From Palsa-504 sp963847965 (GTDB lineage Bacteria; Actinomycetota; Actinomycetes; Streptosporangiales; Streptosporangiaceae): 64,000 bases of DNA. The stretch lies in NCBI GenBank assembly GCA_963847965.1, contig CAWKCG010000039.1, forward strand, positions 1 through 64,000, read 5' to 3'. The notes below the pieces were generated by a model that was not told the origin of the DNA, made no database searches, and worked only from the letters and a program-made list of their open reading frames with translations. The position numbers and the translations under genes were made by a program. This document shows positions 10,050 through 18,646 of the stretch, one piece after another (position 1 is the first letter of the stretch; each line of letters opens with the position of its first letter).

Positions 10050-10922
10050 TCACCCGGAATCACGGGTCCAGGCCGCGGTGACAAACCGGTCGCGGCCGGC
10101 CAGGTCCTTGTTGTTGCGCGTATCCCGCCAGCCGGATTCCTCGGCGAACACCCAGTACACCGCCGAGCCCTGCTGCGCGCCGTGCTCGACGGCGACCAGC
10201 CCGCCCGGGCGGAGCAGCCGCCTGGCCGTGCGCTCCACCGCCCGGATGGCGGTCAGCCCGTCCGCCCCGCTCCACAGCGCGGCCGGCGGGTCGTACTCGC
10301 CGACCTCGGGCGGAACTGACGCCCCCACCGGGATGTACGGCGGGTTGGTGATCACGAGGTCAACCGTACCGTCGAGTTCGCCGAGCGCGTCAGCGAAGTC
10401 ACCCGAGTGCAGCATGACCCGGCCCGCGGTGTACGGGACGCTCTCGGCGTACCGGGCGACGTTGCGCTCGGCCCAGGCCCGGGCCAGCGGGTCGGCCTCC
10501 ACCGCATGCACCCGCGCCCGCGGCACCTCTTGCGCGATGGCCAGCGCGATCGCGCCGGACCCGGTGCCGAGATCGGCCACCACGGGTTTCGCCACGTCCG
10601 CCTCGCGCAGCCTGGCGATCGCCCAGCCGGTCATCACCTCGGTCTCCGGCCGCGGCACGAACACGCCGGGTCCGACGTCGAGCTCGAGGTAGCGGAAATG
10701 CGCGTGCCCGGTGATGTGCTGCAGCGGTTCGCGCGCGGCGCGCCGTGCTATCTCGGCCCAGAACTGCGCGTCAAAGGCGGAGTCGGGTACGGTGTGCAGC
10801 TCGCCGCGCTTCACGTGGTGCACGCTGGCCGCGATCAGCTCGGCGTCGGTCCGCGGCGACTCGACCCCGGCCTCGGCCAGCCGCGCCGCGGCCAGCGCCA
10901 CCTCATCAAGCAGCAGGTTCAT
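10050..10922 (-). CDS. prmC: Peptide chain release factor N5-glutamine methyltransferase
   Basis: SAM-dependent enzyme that methylates the GGQ glutamine of release factors. 290 residues from ATG 10922: an N-terminal helical domain, then a Rossmann methyltransferase with ADLGTGSGAIALAIA (SAM loop) and the signature NPPYIP that binds the target glutamine. ATG 10922 overlaps the end of prfA, its substrate gene, by 17 bases, so the two are probably co-translated. Confidence 0.95.
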   Translation of the reverse strand: MNLLLDEVALAAARLAEAGVESPRTDAELIAASVHHVKRGELHTVPDSAFDAQFWAEIARRAAREPLQHITGHAHFRYLELDVGPGVFVPRPETEVMTGWAIARLREADVAKPVVADLGTGSGAIALAIAQEVPRARVHAVEADPLARAWAERNVARYAESVPYTAGRVMLHSGDFADALGELDGTVDLVITNPPYIPVGASVPPEVGEYDPPAALWSGADGLTAIRAVERTARRLLRPGGLVAVEHGAQQGSAVYWVFAEESGWRDTRNNKDLAGRDRFVTAAWTRDSG

Positions 10923-11997
10923 GGTCGCCGGAATCCCGGGAGCCCCCGGAAGCCAGCTTCGCGGCCAGGTCCGCGGCGGCCAGCGCGTCGATCACCGAGT
11001 CGAGGTCACCGTCGATGACGTGGTCGAGGTTGTAGGCCTTGTAGCCGACGCGGTGATCGGAGATCCGGTTCTCAGGAAAGTTATAGGTGCGCACGCGCTC
11101 CGACCGGTCCACGGTGCGGACCTGGCTGCGCCGTTCCGCGCTGGCCTTCGCGTCGGCGTCGGCCTCCGCCGCCGCCAGGAGCCGCGCGCGCAGCACGCGC
11201 AGCGCCTGCTCCTTGTTCTGCAGCTGGCTCTTCTCGTTCTGGCAGGACACGACGATCCCGGTCGGCAGGTGAGTGATGCGCACCGCCGAGTCGGTCGTGT
11301 TCACGCTCTGCCCGCCCGGCCCGGAGGACCTGAACACGTCGACCTTGATGTCGTTGTCGTTGATCTGGATCTCGACCGGCTCCGCCTCGGGCGCGACGAG
11401 CACGCCGGCCGCCGAGGTGTGGATCCGCCCCTGCGACTCGGTGACGGGCACCCGCTGCACGCGGTGCACCCCGCCCTCGTACTTCAGCCTGGACCAGGCG
11501 CCGTCGGCGCCCTTGCCCTTGACCGCCACCGTCGCGTCCTTGATCCCGCCCAGGCCGGTGACGGTCGAGTCCAGGATCTCGGTCTTCCAGCCGCGCCGTT
11601 CCGCGTAGCGCTGGTACATCCGCAGCAGGTCGCCGGCGAACAGCGCGGATTCCTCGCCGCCCTCGCCCGCCTTGACCTCTAGGATGATGTCGCGCCCGTC
11701 GTTCGGGTCCCGGGGCACGAGCAGCTTGCGCAGCCGTTCCTCGAGTTCCTCGCGGTGCGCGGCCAGCTGTTCGGCCTCCGCGGCGAAGGAGGAGTCCTCG
11801 CCGGCCAGCTCGCGCGCCGCCTGCTCGTCCCCCGAGGTCTGCTGCCATTCGCGGTACGCCTGCACGATCGGGGTCAGCTCGGCGTACCGCCGCCCCAGCG
11901 TCCGCGCCTGCTCCGGATCGGAGTGCACGCTCGGGTCCGCGAGGGCGTGCTCAAGCTCCGCATACTCGCTGACCAGATCCGCGACGCGCTCAAACAC
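10906..11997 (-). CDS. prfA: Peptide chain release factor 1
   Basis: Recognises UAA/UAG and triggers peptide release on the ribosome. I chose GTG 11997 (VFERVADLVSEYAELEHAL) because it matches the family N-terminus and has GAGGA about nine bases upstream; GTG 12027 adds ten residues without a ribosome site. The result is 363 residues, the usual length. The catalytic motif is SSGPGGQSVNTTDSAVR, and the final domain has NFPENRISDHRVG. It is followed by prmC, which modifies its GGQ. Confidence 0.95.
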   Translation of the reverse strand: MFERVADLVSEYAELEHALADPSVHSDPEQARTLGRRYAELTPIVQAYREWQQTSGDEQAARELAGEDSSFAAEAEQLAAHREELEERLRKLLVPRDPNDGRDIILEVKAGEGGEESALFAGDLLRMYQRYAERRGWKTEILDSTVTGLGGIKDATVAVKGKGADGAWSRLKYEGGVHRVQRVPVTESQGRIHTSAAGVLVAPEAEPVEIQINDNDIKVDVFRSSGPGGQSVNTTDSAVRITHLPTGIVVSCQNEKSQLQNKEQALRVLRARLLAAAEADADAKASAERRSQVRTVDRSERVRTYNFPENRISDHRVGYKAYNLDHVIDGDLDSVIDALAAADLAAKLASGGSRDSGDHEPAA

Positions 11998-12041
11998 TTC
12001 CGTAATCCTCGTACTGACTGTCACCACGGCAGGGGTGAAGC

Positions 12042-12067
12042 GGGGTGGTGATCCTGATCACCACCCC
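12042..12067 (-). terminator. Hairpin between rpmE and prfA
   Basis: A perfect 12-bp inverted repeat (GGGGTGGTGATC, two-base loop, and complement) lies just after the rpmE stop and 45 bases before the chosen prfA start. It lacks a U run, as is common for actinomycete hairpin terminators, so it may terminate or attenuate rpmE transcription. Confidence 0.55.
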
Positions 12068-12080
12068 GACCCCTGGATGC

Positions 12081-12305
12081 CTACTTCTTCTGGCCCGAGG
12101 CGGCCTTGCCGAACCGCTTCTCGAAGCGGGCGACGCGCCCACCGGTGTCCAGGATCTTCTGCTTGCCCGTGTAGAACGGGTGGCAGTTGGAGCAGACGTC
12201 GGCGTGGATCGTGCCGCCGCGCGCGGTGCTCTTGGTGGTGAACGTGTTCCCGCAGCTACACGTCACGGTGGTGACGTTGTACTGGGGGTGGATGTCGGGC
12301 TTCAT
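12081..12305 (-). CDS. rpmE: 50S ribosomal protein L31, zinc-binding type
   Basis: 74 residues, the usual L31 length, beginning MKPDIHPQYNVTTVTCSCG. The Cys set CSC and CSNC, plus nearby His, is the C+ zinc-binding form, replaced by a Cys-free paralogue under zinc limitation in many actinobacteria. The C-terminus is Lys-rich as expected for rRNA contact. It lies between rho and prfA, with 164 untranslated bases upstream. Confidence 0.96.
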   Translation of the reverse strand: MKPDIHPQYNVTTVTCSCGNTFTTKSTARGGTIHADVCSNCHPFYTGKQKILDTGGRVARFEKRFGKAASGQKK

Positions 12306-12351
12306 GACAACTCCTGCCTTGAGCGGTCGCCGGGTCGCCCCTGCGGGGGAT

Positions 12352-12378
12352 CCCGGGGGTCGTCCCCCGGGGCTAGCA
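12352..12378. repeat. Dispersed GC hairpin repeat R2, copy 1
   Basis: A 27-bp segment, nearly palindromic (five G, TCGT, five C, then GGGGCTAGCA), lies in the 164-base gap between rho and rpmE. The reverse complement of exactly the same 27 bases occurs at 17,211-17,237 between hom and thrC. The rest of this gap (12,306-12,469) shows nothing else I recognise. Confidence 0.7.
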
Positions 12379-12469
12379 CTGGGGCGTGAACCGGTACCGC
12401 ATGGATGCGGCTTTCTAGTGTGCCAGACCGTGGAACCACTTTCCCCGGGCCGGCATTCCCCCCTCGGCG

Positions 12470-14584
12470 TCAGGAGCCCACGGTGGTCTTCTGGACCTGG
12501 AGGAGGAACTCGGCGTTGCTCTTGGTCTTGCGCAGCTGCTCCATGAGCAGCTCCAGGGCCTGCTGGGGCTCCAGCGCGTGCAGGACGCGGCGGAGCTGCC
12601 AGACGATCTTGAGCTCCTCCGGTGACAGCAGGATCTCTTCCTTACGGGTGCTGGAGGAGTCCACGTCGACGGCCGGGAAGAGCCGCTTCTCCGCGAGCTC
12701 GCGGCGCAGCCGCAGTTCCATGTTGCCGGTGCCCTTGAACTCCTCGAAGATGACCTCGTCCATCCGGGAGCCGGTCTCGATCAGGGCCGCGGCGAGGATG
12801 GTCAGCGATCCGCCGTGCTCGATGTTGCGCGCCGCGCCGAAGAACCGCTTGGGCGGGTAAAGCGCGGTGGAGTCCACGCCACCGGACAGGATGCGGCCGC
12901 TGGCGGGCGCCGAGTTGTTGTAGGCGCGGCCCAGCCGGGTGATGTTGTCCAGCAGGATGACCACGTCATGGCCCATCTCCACCAGCCGCTTGGCGCGCTC
13001 GATGGCCAGCTCCGCCACGGTGGTGTGGGATTCGGCCGGGTTGTCGAAGGTGGAGTGGATGACCTCGCCCTTCACCGTGCGCTGCATGTCGGTGACCTCT
13101 TCTGGCCGCTCGTCGACGAGGACGACCATGAGGTGGCACTCCGGGTTGTTCTTGGTGATCGCGTTGGCGATCGCCTGCAGGATCATCGTCTTGCCGGCCT
13201 TCGGCGGCGAGACGATCAGGCCGCGCTGGCCCTTGCCGATGGGGCAGATCAGGTCGATGATCCGGGTGGTCATGTTGCCCGGGTCGGTCTCCAGGCGGAG
13301 CCTATCCTGCGGGTACAGCGGGACCAGCTTGGCGAATTCGGGCCGGGCCAGGGACTTCTCGGGGTCGAGCCCGTTGACCTTGTCCAGCCGGACCAGCGCG
13401 TTGAACTTCTCCCGGCGCTCGCCCTCGCGCGGCTGGCGGACCGCGCCCTCGATGACGTCGCCCTTGCGCAGGCCGTACTTGCGCACCTGCGAGAGGGACA
13501 CGTACACGTCGTTCGGCCCGGGCAGGTAGCCGGTGGTGCGGACGAAGGCGTAGCCCTGGACCTCGAGCACGTCGAGGATGCCGGCGATCGGGATCAGCAC
13601 GTCATCTTCGGCGATCATTGGCTCCGGGTCGGCCTGGCGGTCACCACGCCGGCGGTTCCTGTTACGGAACCGGTCGCGGCTGCGGCGGCGCCCATCGCCT
13701 CCGTCGTCGTCGCGGAACGAGTCTCCGGCCGGCCCGCGGCCGGCCGCCGCGGGCTCCCGGCGGTCACCCTGGTCCCGGCCGGCGTTGTCACGGCCGCCCT
13801 GGTCGCGGCCGACGTTGTCGCGAGTGCCCTGATCGCGTGTGCCCTGGTCCCGGCCGCCCTGATCGCGGCCGCCCTGATCGCGGCCGCCGTTGTCACGGCC
13901 GCTGTTGTCGCGGGCGGCGATCTGGTCCCGGCCACGCGACGGCGGCTGGTCGCTGCGGCCGTTCCGGCGCCTGCGGTCGCCGCGCTGCACGTCACCCTGG
14001 GTGGATTCGCCCGGCTGCGTCCCGGCCTGCACCGCGCCGTCGCGGCGGGCCACCCGCTCCGCGGCCTGGGCGCCGGCCTCCTCGTAGAAGCTGAGCTGCT
14101 GCCCGGCCCCGTCCGTACCGATGCCGGCGCGGGCCCCAGAGCCGCCATCGCCGATGCCCGGCGCCGCGCTGTCTCCGATGCCCGTCTGCGTGTGTGTTCC
14201 TGGTTCCATGGCGTCCTGCTTCAGCGGGCGAGTCGCGTCAGCTCCCGCGGACGCGGCACGCTGGTCCGAACCTCGGCGGGCGGGCCCGGCCTGACTGGGA
14301 CCTCCGCTCTGCCGGGCCTCGATCGCCTCGACGAGCTGACCCTTGCGCATCCGGCCGGCACCGGGGATGCCCATCTGCTGCGCTATCCGCTGCAACTCGG
14401 GCATGAGCATCGAGGAAAGGCCACTACCACCGCGACCGGGCGACTTGGACGTCGCTGCCGTCGCTCCTCTTGACCCCAGGTCCCCTCCCGGCGATCCGCT
14501 GGTGGCGGGGCCCGCCGGGCTACCAGCTGGGGCATCCTCGGACGCGGTGGATGCGCCGCTGAGGATTTCGGTTGTGTCGCTCAC
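12470..14584 (-). CDS. rho: Transcription termination factor Rho with long disordered insertion
   Basis: Hexameric RNA helicase for Rho-dependent termination. 704 residues against about 420 in E. coli. Order: low-complexity leader (1-45), Rho_N helical domain (SSMLMPELQRIAQQMGIPG), an Arg/Asp/Gly/Gln-rich arm of about 230 residues, the RNA-binding cold-shock fold (GILDVLEVQGYAFVRTTGY) and the ATPase with P-loop SPPKAGKTMILQ, VLVDERPEEVT and LLDNITRLGRAYN. Such insertions are typical of high-GC actinomycete Rho. The arm contains pentapeptide repeats encoded by a 15-bp tandem repeat. The 595-base leader upstream fits the autoregulation known for rho. Confidence 0.96.
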   Translation of the reverse strand: MSDTTEILSGASTASEDAPAGSPAGPATSGSPGGDLGSRGATAATSKSPGRGGSGLSSMLMPELQRIAQQMGIPGAGRMRKGQLVEAIEARQSGGPSQAGPARRGSDQRAASAGADATRPLKQDAMEPGTHTQTGIGDSAAPGIGDGGSGARAGIGTDGAGQQLSFYEEAGAQAAERVARRDGAVQAGTQPGESTQGDVQRGDRRRRNGRSDQPPSRGRDQIAARDNSGRDNGGRDQGGRDQGGRDQGTRDQGTRDNVGRDQGGRDNAGRDQGDRREPAAAGRGPAGDSFRDDDGGDGRRRSRDRFRNRNRRRGDRQADPEPMIAEDDVLIPIAGILDVLEVQGYAFVRTTGYLPGPNDVYVSLSQVRKYGLRKGDVIEGAVRQPREGERREKFNALVRLDKVNGLDPEKSLARPEFAKLVPLYPQDRLRLETDPGNMTTRIIDLICPIGKGQRGLIVSPPKAGKTMILQAIANAITKNNPECHLMVVLVDERPEEVTDMQRTVKGEVIHSTFDNPAESHTTVAELAIERAKRLVEMGHDVVILLDNITRLGRAYNNSAPASGRILSGGVDSTALYPPKRFFGAARNIEHGGSLTILAAALIETGSRMDEVIFEEFKGTGNMELRLRRELAEKRLFPAVDVDSSSTRKEEILLSPEELKIVWQLRRVLHALEPQQALELLMEQLRKTKSNAEFLLQVQKTTVGS
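13764..13918 (-). repeat. 15-bp tandem repeat coding the Rho RDQGG arm
   Basis: The + strand repeats CGGCCGCCCTGATCG-like 15-mers about ten times with variation. Read on the minus strand they encode RDQGG, RDNxG and RDQGT pentads. The repeat number probably varies between strains. Confidence 0.7.
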
Positions 14585-15179
14585 TAATGGTCCTTCCCAT
14601 TATCCTTCGGCCGCCTGGGCGAACCCGCTAGGCCCGTCGACCCGGTAATAGGCCCCGCGGGGCCAGAGTTGACTCGCGCTGGTCTTGTTAGCCGCTCTCG
14701 TTAGCCGCCAGATGTCCGCGATTGCCGCAACGCCTTGCGTTCCTCCGTGCGTCGCCGTGTGCCCGCAAGCCAGGGAGATGAGCCGGAATGCGCCGGGACA
14801 GCTGCACGGCTCACCCGCGTCCCCAGAACCGCGTCCTGGTACCAGAGCGCCCCTGCTCCTCAAGCGGGGAGGAAGCGGAACGTCTGGCGGCAAAGACCCT
14901 GGGTACGGCAACAATACCGTGCCATGGGGGTTTGCCGGTTAGCGCCCGGTTTGCCGACGAGCACCCGACCCGGAGCGGGGCACCCGGTACACCGCTAAGC
15001 CTAACACTATGAGGACTCACGGCATTCCTTCGCAGCCGTCCGTGTCACGCGGAAGAGGAGGCAACGGTCCCATGAGGCTCGCCAGCACCGTCGCGCACCC
15101 GGCAAGCTGAGTAACAGGAGGAATGGCCTGGCGCTGCCGCCGTGTGCCCGGTCGGGCGGATTGGCCGCCCTCTCCCGCG
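14585..15179. other. Gene-poor leader between thrB and rho
   Basis: 595 bases with no recognisable gene. It must carry the rho promoter and leader. A minus-strand frame (14,600-14,914) ends 15 bases before rho but its product resembles nothing I know and its composition is not convincing. No clear terminator for thrB was found. Confidence 0.5.
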
Positions 15180-16166
15180 TCAGCGCCCCGGCGGGGGCTT
15201 AAGGCGCAGGACACGCGCACCTTGCCGCTCGACGTCTAGCGAGCTTACACGCCATGCATTACCCGTTTCTCTCACGATTGAACCAAGGCTGTCCAAGTGG
15301 TGACGATTATCGTGGCCGCCACCCGCGCCCAGCAACGCGAGCACCGAGGGCCCCGCGCCGGACACGACGGCGGGTATGCCCGCGGCCCGCAACCGCTCGA
15401 CCAGCGCGTGCGTCTGCGGCATGGCGACGGCGCGGTAATCCTGGTGCAGCCGGTCGCGCGTCGCGTCGAGCAGCGCGCCGGACCGTCCGCCGGGGGGACC
15501 CGGCAGCGCCGGGCGGGATTGCCCGGTCAGGACGGCGACGAGCAAGGCACTTCGCCCGGCGTTGGCGGCGGCGTCCCGGTGCGGCACCTTGTCGGGCAGG
15601 ACGGCCCTGGCCACGTCGGTGCGCACCGGGGCCGGCGCGACGCAGACCACCGGGGTGATCGACGCGAGCGGCTCCAGCCGCGTCATGCGCGGGTGGCCCT
15701 CCACCGTCCACGCGATCGTCAGCCCGCCGGCCAGGCAGGCGGCTACGTTGTCCGGGTGTTCCTCAAGGTCGGCGGCGAGCTCGAAGGCGGCGGCGTCCGG
15801 CAGCATGGCGGTCCCCTGGCGGACCAGGGCGCGCGCGGCGAGGACGCCGCTCACGATCGCGGCGGCCGAGGAACCGAGGCCCCGGCTGTGCGGGATCGAG
15901 TTCGCGCAGCGGAGCACGAGTCCGGGCGGCTGCCCTCCGGTGGCGGCGAACGCCGCCCGCATGGCGCGGACGACCAGGTGGTCCTCGCCCGCCTCCGCCA
16001 GGTGAGCGCCCTCGCCCGAGATCTCGATGGAAAGGCCCGACTCGCTGATCCAGGCCTCCACCTCGTCGTACAGGGACAGGGCCAGGCCGAGCGAGTCAAA
16101 GCCCGGACCGAGGTTGGCGCTGGTGGCGGGCACTCGCACCCGCACCGCGCCCGCTGCCCTAGGCAA
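15180..16166 (-). CDS. thrB: Homoserine kinase
   Basis: GHMP-family kinase phosphorylating homoserine in threonine synthesis. 328 residues; the N-terminal motif VPATSANLGPGFDSLG and the ATP loop RGLGSSAAAIVSG are present, and GAGPSVLAL lies in the C-terminal half. The only start giving the whole N-terminus is TTG 16166, overlapping the thrC stop by eight bases; internal GTG codons at Val 9, 11 or 13 are possible but leave little before the first strand. It is the last gene of lysA-hom-thrC-thrB. Confidence 0.94.
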   Translation of the reverse strand: MPRAAGAVRVRVPATSANLGPGFDSLGLALSLYDEVEAWISESGLSIEISGEGAHLAEAGEDHLVVRAMRAAFAATGGQPPGLVLRCANSIPHSRGLGSSAAAIVSGVLAARALVRQGTAMLPDAAAFELAADLEEHPDNVAACLAGGLTIAWTVEGHPRMTRLEPLASITPVVCVAPAPVRTDVARAVLPDKVPHRDAAANAGRSALLVAVLTGQSRPALPGPPGGRSGALLDATRDRLHQDYRAVAMPQTHALVERLRAAGIPAVVSGAGPSVLALLGAGGGHDNRHHLDSLGSIVRETGNAWRVSSLDVERQGARVLRLKPPPGR

Positions 16167-17148
16167 GTCCGAGGGCCGTAGCGGCGGCGCCGGCGTCGGC
16201 CGGGATGACGGCCGGGGCGGGGGCGCCGGACAGCGCCCAGTCGGGATCCTTCAGGCCGTTTCCCGTGATCGTGCAGACCACCCGCGAGCCCGGTGTCACC
16301 TGCCCGTTCGCGTGGGCCTTGAGCAACCCGGCCACGCCGGCGGCCGAGGCGAGCTCGCCGAACACCGCCTCCTGGGTGGCCAGCAGCCGGTACGCGACCA
16401 GGATCTCCCGGTCGGTCACCGAATCGATCAGGCCGCCCGAGGAGTCCCTGGCCTCCTCGGCGAGCCGCCAGGACGCGGGATTGCCGATCCTGATCGCGGT
16501 GGCGATCGTCTGCGGGCGCAGCACCGGCTCGCCGGCCACGATCGGCGCCGCCCCGCTGGCCTGGAACCCGAACATCCGGGGGGTCCCGGTGGCCAGGCCC
16601 GCGCGCAGGTACTCGGTGTACCCCATCCAGTAGGCGGAGATGTTCCCGGCGTTGCCGACGGGCAGGCAGTGCACGTCCGGCGCGTCGCCCAGGTCGTCGA
16701 CGACCTCGAAGGCGGCGGTCTTCTGGCCCTGGAGCCGGTCCGGGTTGACCGAGTTGACCAGCGCCACCGGGTACTGGGCGGCCAGCTTCCTGGCCAGCTC
16801 GAGGCAGTCGTCGAACGAGCCGTCCACCTGGAGCAGCCGCGCTCCGTGCACGAGCGCCTGGGCGAGCTTGCCGACGGCGATCTTGCCGCGCGGCACGAGC
16901 ACCGCGCAGGTCAGCCCGGCCCGCGCCGCGTAGGCGGCCGCGCTGGCGCTGGTGTTGCCGGTCGACGCGCAGATGACGGCCTTGGCGCCCGCGCCCGCGG
17001 CCATGCTGATCGCCACCGTCATGCCCCGGTCCTTGAACGACCCAGTCGGGTTGCCGCCCTCCACCTTGAGGTACACCTCGCACCCGGTGCGGGCGGACAG
17101 CACGGGAGCAGGGAGCAGCGGCGTGCCGCCCTCGCGCAGGCTAATCAC
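16159..17148 (-). CDS. thrC: Threonine synthase (N-terminus disturbed)
   Basis: PLP enzyme converting O-phosphohomoserine to threonine. The 329 residues from GTG 17148 contain the PLP-lysine motif GSFKDRGMT, STGNTSASAAAYAA, and LPVGNAGNI. Family similarity continues upstream of 17148 in the same frame (RVWHGVIEEYRGWLPVT, to about 17,205), but no in-frame start exists there. The natural start is probably GTG 17335, whose GTGA overlaps the hom stop; it is one base out of frame with thrC. The 17,211-17,300 interval holds three GC hairpins with G/C runs of five or six, where an indel error or an inserted repeat would explain the break. Confidence 0.9.
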   Translation of the reverse strand: MISLREGGTPLLPAPVLSARTGCEVYLKVEGGNPTGSFKDRGMTVAISMAAGAGAKAVICASTGNTSASAAAYAARAGLTCAVLVPRGKIAVGKLAQALVHGARLLQVDGSFDDCLELARKLAAQYPVALVNSVNPDRLQGQKTAAFEVVDDLGDAPDVHCLPVGNAGNISAYWMGYTEYLRAGLATGTPRMFGFQASGAAPIVAGEPVLRPQTIATAIRIGNPASWRLAEEARDSSGGLIDSVTDREILVAYRLLATQEAVFGELASAAGVAGLLKAHANGQVTPGSRVVCTITGNGLKDPDWALSGAPAPAVIPADAGAAATALGLA

Positions 17149-17210
17149 CGGCGTGGCGTCGGTGACCGGCAGCCAGCCGCGGTACTCCTCTATGACGCCG
17201 TGCCAGACTC

Positions 17211-17297
17211 TGCTAGCCCCGGGGGACGACCCCCGGGGACCCCCCGCCTGGGGGGAAACCTTTCCCCCCAGACCCCCTCGGCCCCCCGTACGGGGGG
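17211..17297. repeat. Three consecutive GC hairpins, including R2 copy 2
   Basis: Between hom and thrC: (i) 17,211-17,237, the reverse complement of R2 at 12,352, giving a CCCCGGGGG-type hairpin; (ii) 17,248-17,271, CTGGGGGGAAA and its complement with a two-base loop; (iii) 17,282-17,297, the perfect palindrome CCCCCCGTACGGGGGG. They fall inside what should be the first codons of thrC and may be an inserted repeat or an attenuating RNA structure. Confidence 0.75.
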
Positions 17298-17331
17298 AAC
17301 TCCCTGCTCCCCCGCGCCCGGCTGGCCGCGG

Positions 17332-18646
17332 TCACTCCTCTTCCCCTTCCACGCGCATGACGCTGGCGACCGCGCGGACGACGGGGAGCGCCTCCAGGTC
17401 GCGGACGGTCGCGGCGAGCGCGGCGTCCCTGGCCGTGTGGGTCACGATCACGAGTTGCGCCTCCTCTCCCCTGCTGGTCTGGCGTACGGTCTCGATCGAG
17501 ACGCCGTGCCGCGCGTACACCCCGGCGACCGGGGCCAGCACGCCGGGCCTGTCGTCCACGTCGAGCGCCACGTGATACCGGGTGAGCGTCTCCCCCATCG
17601 GGACGACGGGCAGCCCCGCGTAGGTGGACGCGTCCGGGCCGCGGGTCCCGGCCAGGCGGTTCCTGGCTACGGCGACGATATCCCCGAGCACGGCGCTCGC
17701 GGTCGGGGTCCCGCCGGCTCCCGCCCCGTAGAACATCAGGCGGCCGGCCGAGGAGGCCTCGACGAACACCGCGTTGTACGCCTCGCTGACGGCGGCCAGC
17801 GGGTGCGAGCGCGGGATCATCGCGGGGTGGACGCGGACCGACACGCCGCCGTCGCAGCGCTCGCAGATGGCCAGCAGCTTGACCACCCGGCCCAGCGCCC
17901 GCGCGCTGCCGATATCGGCCGCGGTGACCTCCGTGATGCCCTCGCGGTGCACGTCGGCCGCGGTCACCTCCGAGTGGAAGGCCAGGCTGGCCAGGATCGC
18001 CGCCTTCGCGGCCGCGTCGAACCCTTCGACGTCCGCGGTCGGGTCGGCCTCGGCGTAGCCGAGCGCCTGCGCCTCCTCCAGCGACTCGGCGAAACCCGCG
18101 CCAGAGGAGTCCATCCGGTCCAGGATGAAGTTGGTCGTGCCGTTCACGATGCCGAGCACGCGGTGCACGGTGTCCCCGGCCAGCGACTCCCGCAGCGGCC
18201 GCAGCAGCGGGATGGCGCCGGCCACGGAGGCCTCGTAGTACAGGTCGGCGCCGTACTCGCGGGCCGCGCCGTAGATCTCCGCGCCGTTCTCGGCCAGCAG
18301 GGCCTTGTTCGCGGTGACGACCGGCCGGCCGGACTTCAGCGCGGCCAGCATCAGCGACCTGGCCGGCTCGATGCCGCCGATCACCTCGACCACGATGTCG
18401 ACGTCCGGCCAGGCTCACCAGCGCGTGCGCGTCCGCGGTGAGCAGGGACCTGTCGATCCCCGCGGCCCGCCGGTGCCCGAGCCGGCGCACCGCGATCCCG
18501 GCCAGCTCAAGCCGGGCGCCGACCCGCGGGGCCAGGTCGTCGGCTTGCTCGGTGAGCAGCCGGGCGACCTCGCTTCCGACGGACCCGCAGCCGAGCAGGG
18601 CCACCTTCAGGGTGGGCAGGGTTCCGGTCATCCGATCATCCGACAT
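17332..18646 (-). CDS. hom: Homoserine dehydrogenase, one frameshift
   Basis: NAD(P)H enzyme making homoserine from aspartate semialdehyde. The first part, from ATG 18646 or ATG 18631, reads LKVALLGCGSVGSEVARLL and RSLLTADAHALV. The rest, in another frame from about 18,405, reads DVDIVVEVIGGIEPARSLM, NKALLAENG, LGIVNGTTNFILDRM and a C-terminal ACT domain (YHVALDVDDRPGVLAPVAGV). One extra base within about 18,404-18,413 (a GGCC-rich stretch) splits the frame. As threonine and methionine synthesis need this gene, a sequence error is likely. ATG 18646 overlaps the lysA stop; the hom stop overlaps a GTG start candidate for thrC. Confidence 0.92.

Noticed and set aside
14600..14914. Minus-strand frame of 104 codons just upstream of rho, as a leader peptide
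   Set aside because: No ribosome site, no recognisable sequence; kept only as part of the leader description.
16027..18441. 804-residue plus-strand frame opposite thrC/hom
   Set aside because: Shadow frame with biased low-information sequence; the minus-strand genes are certain.
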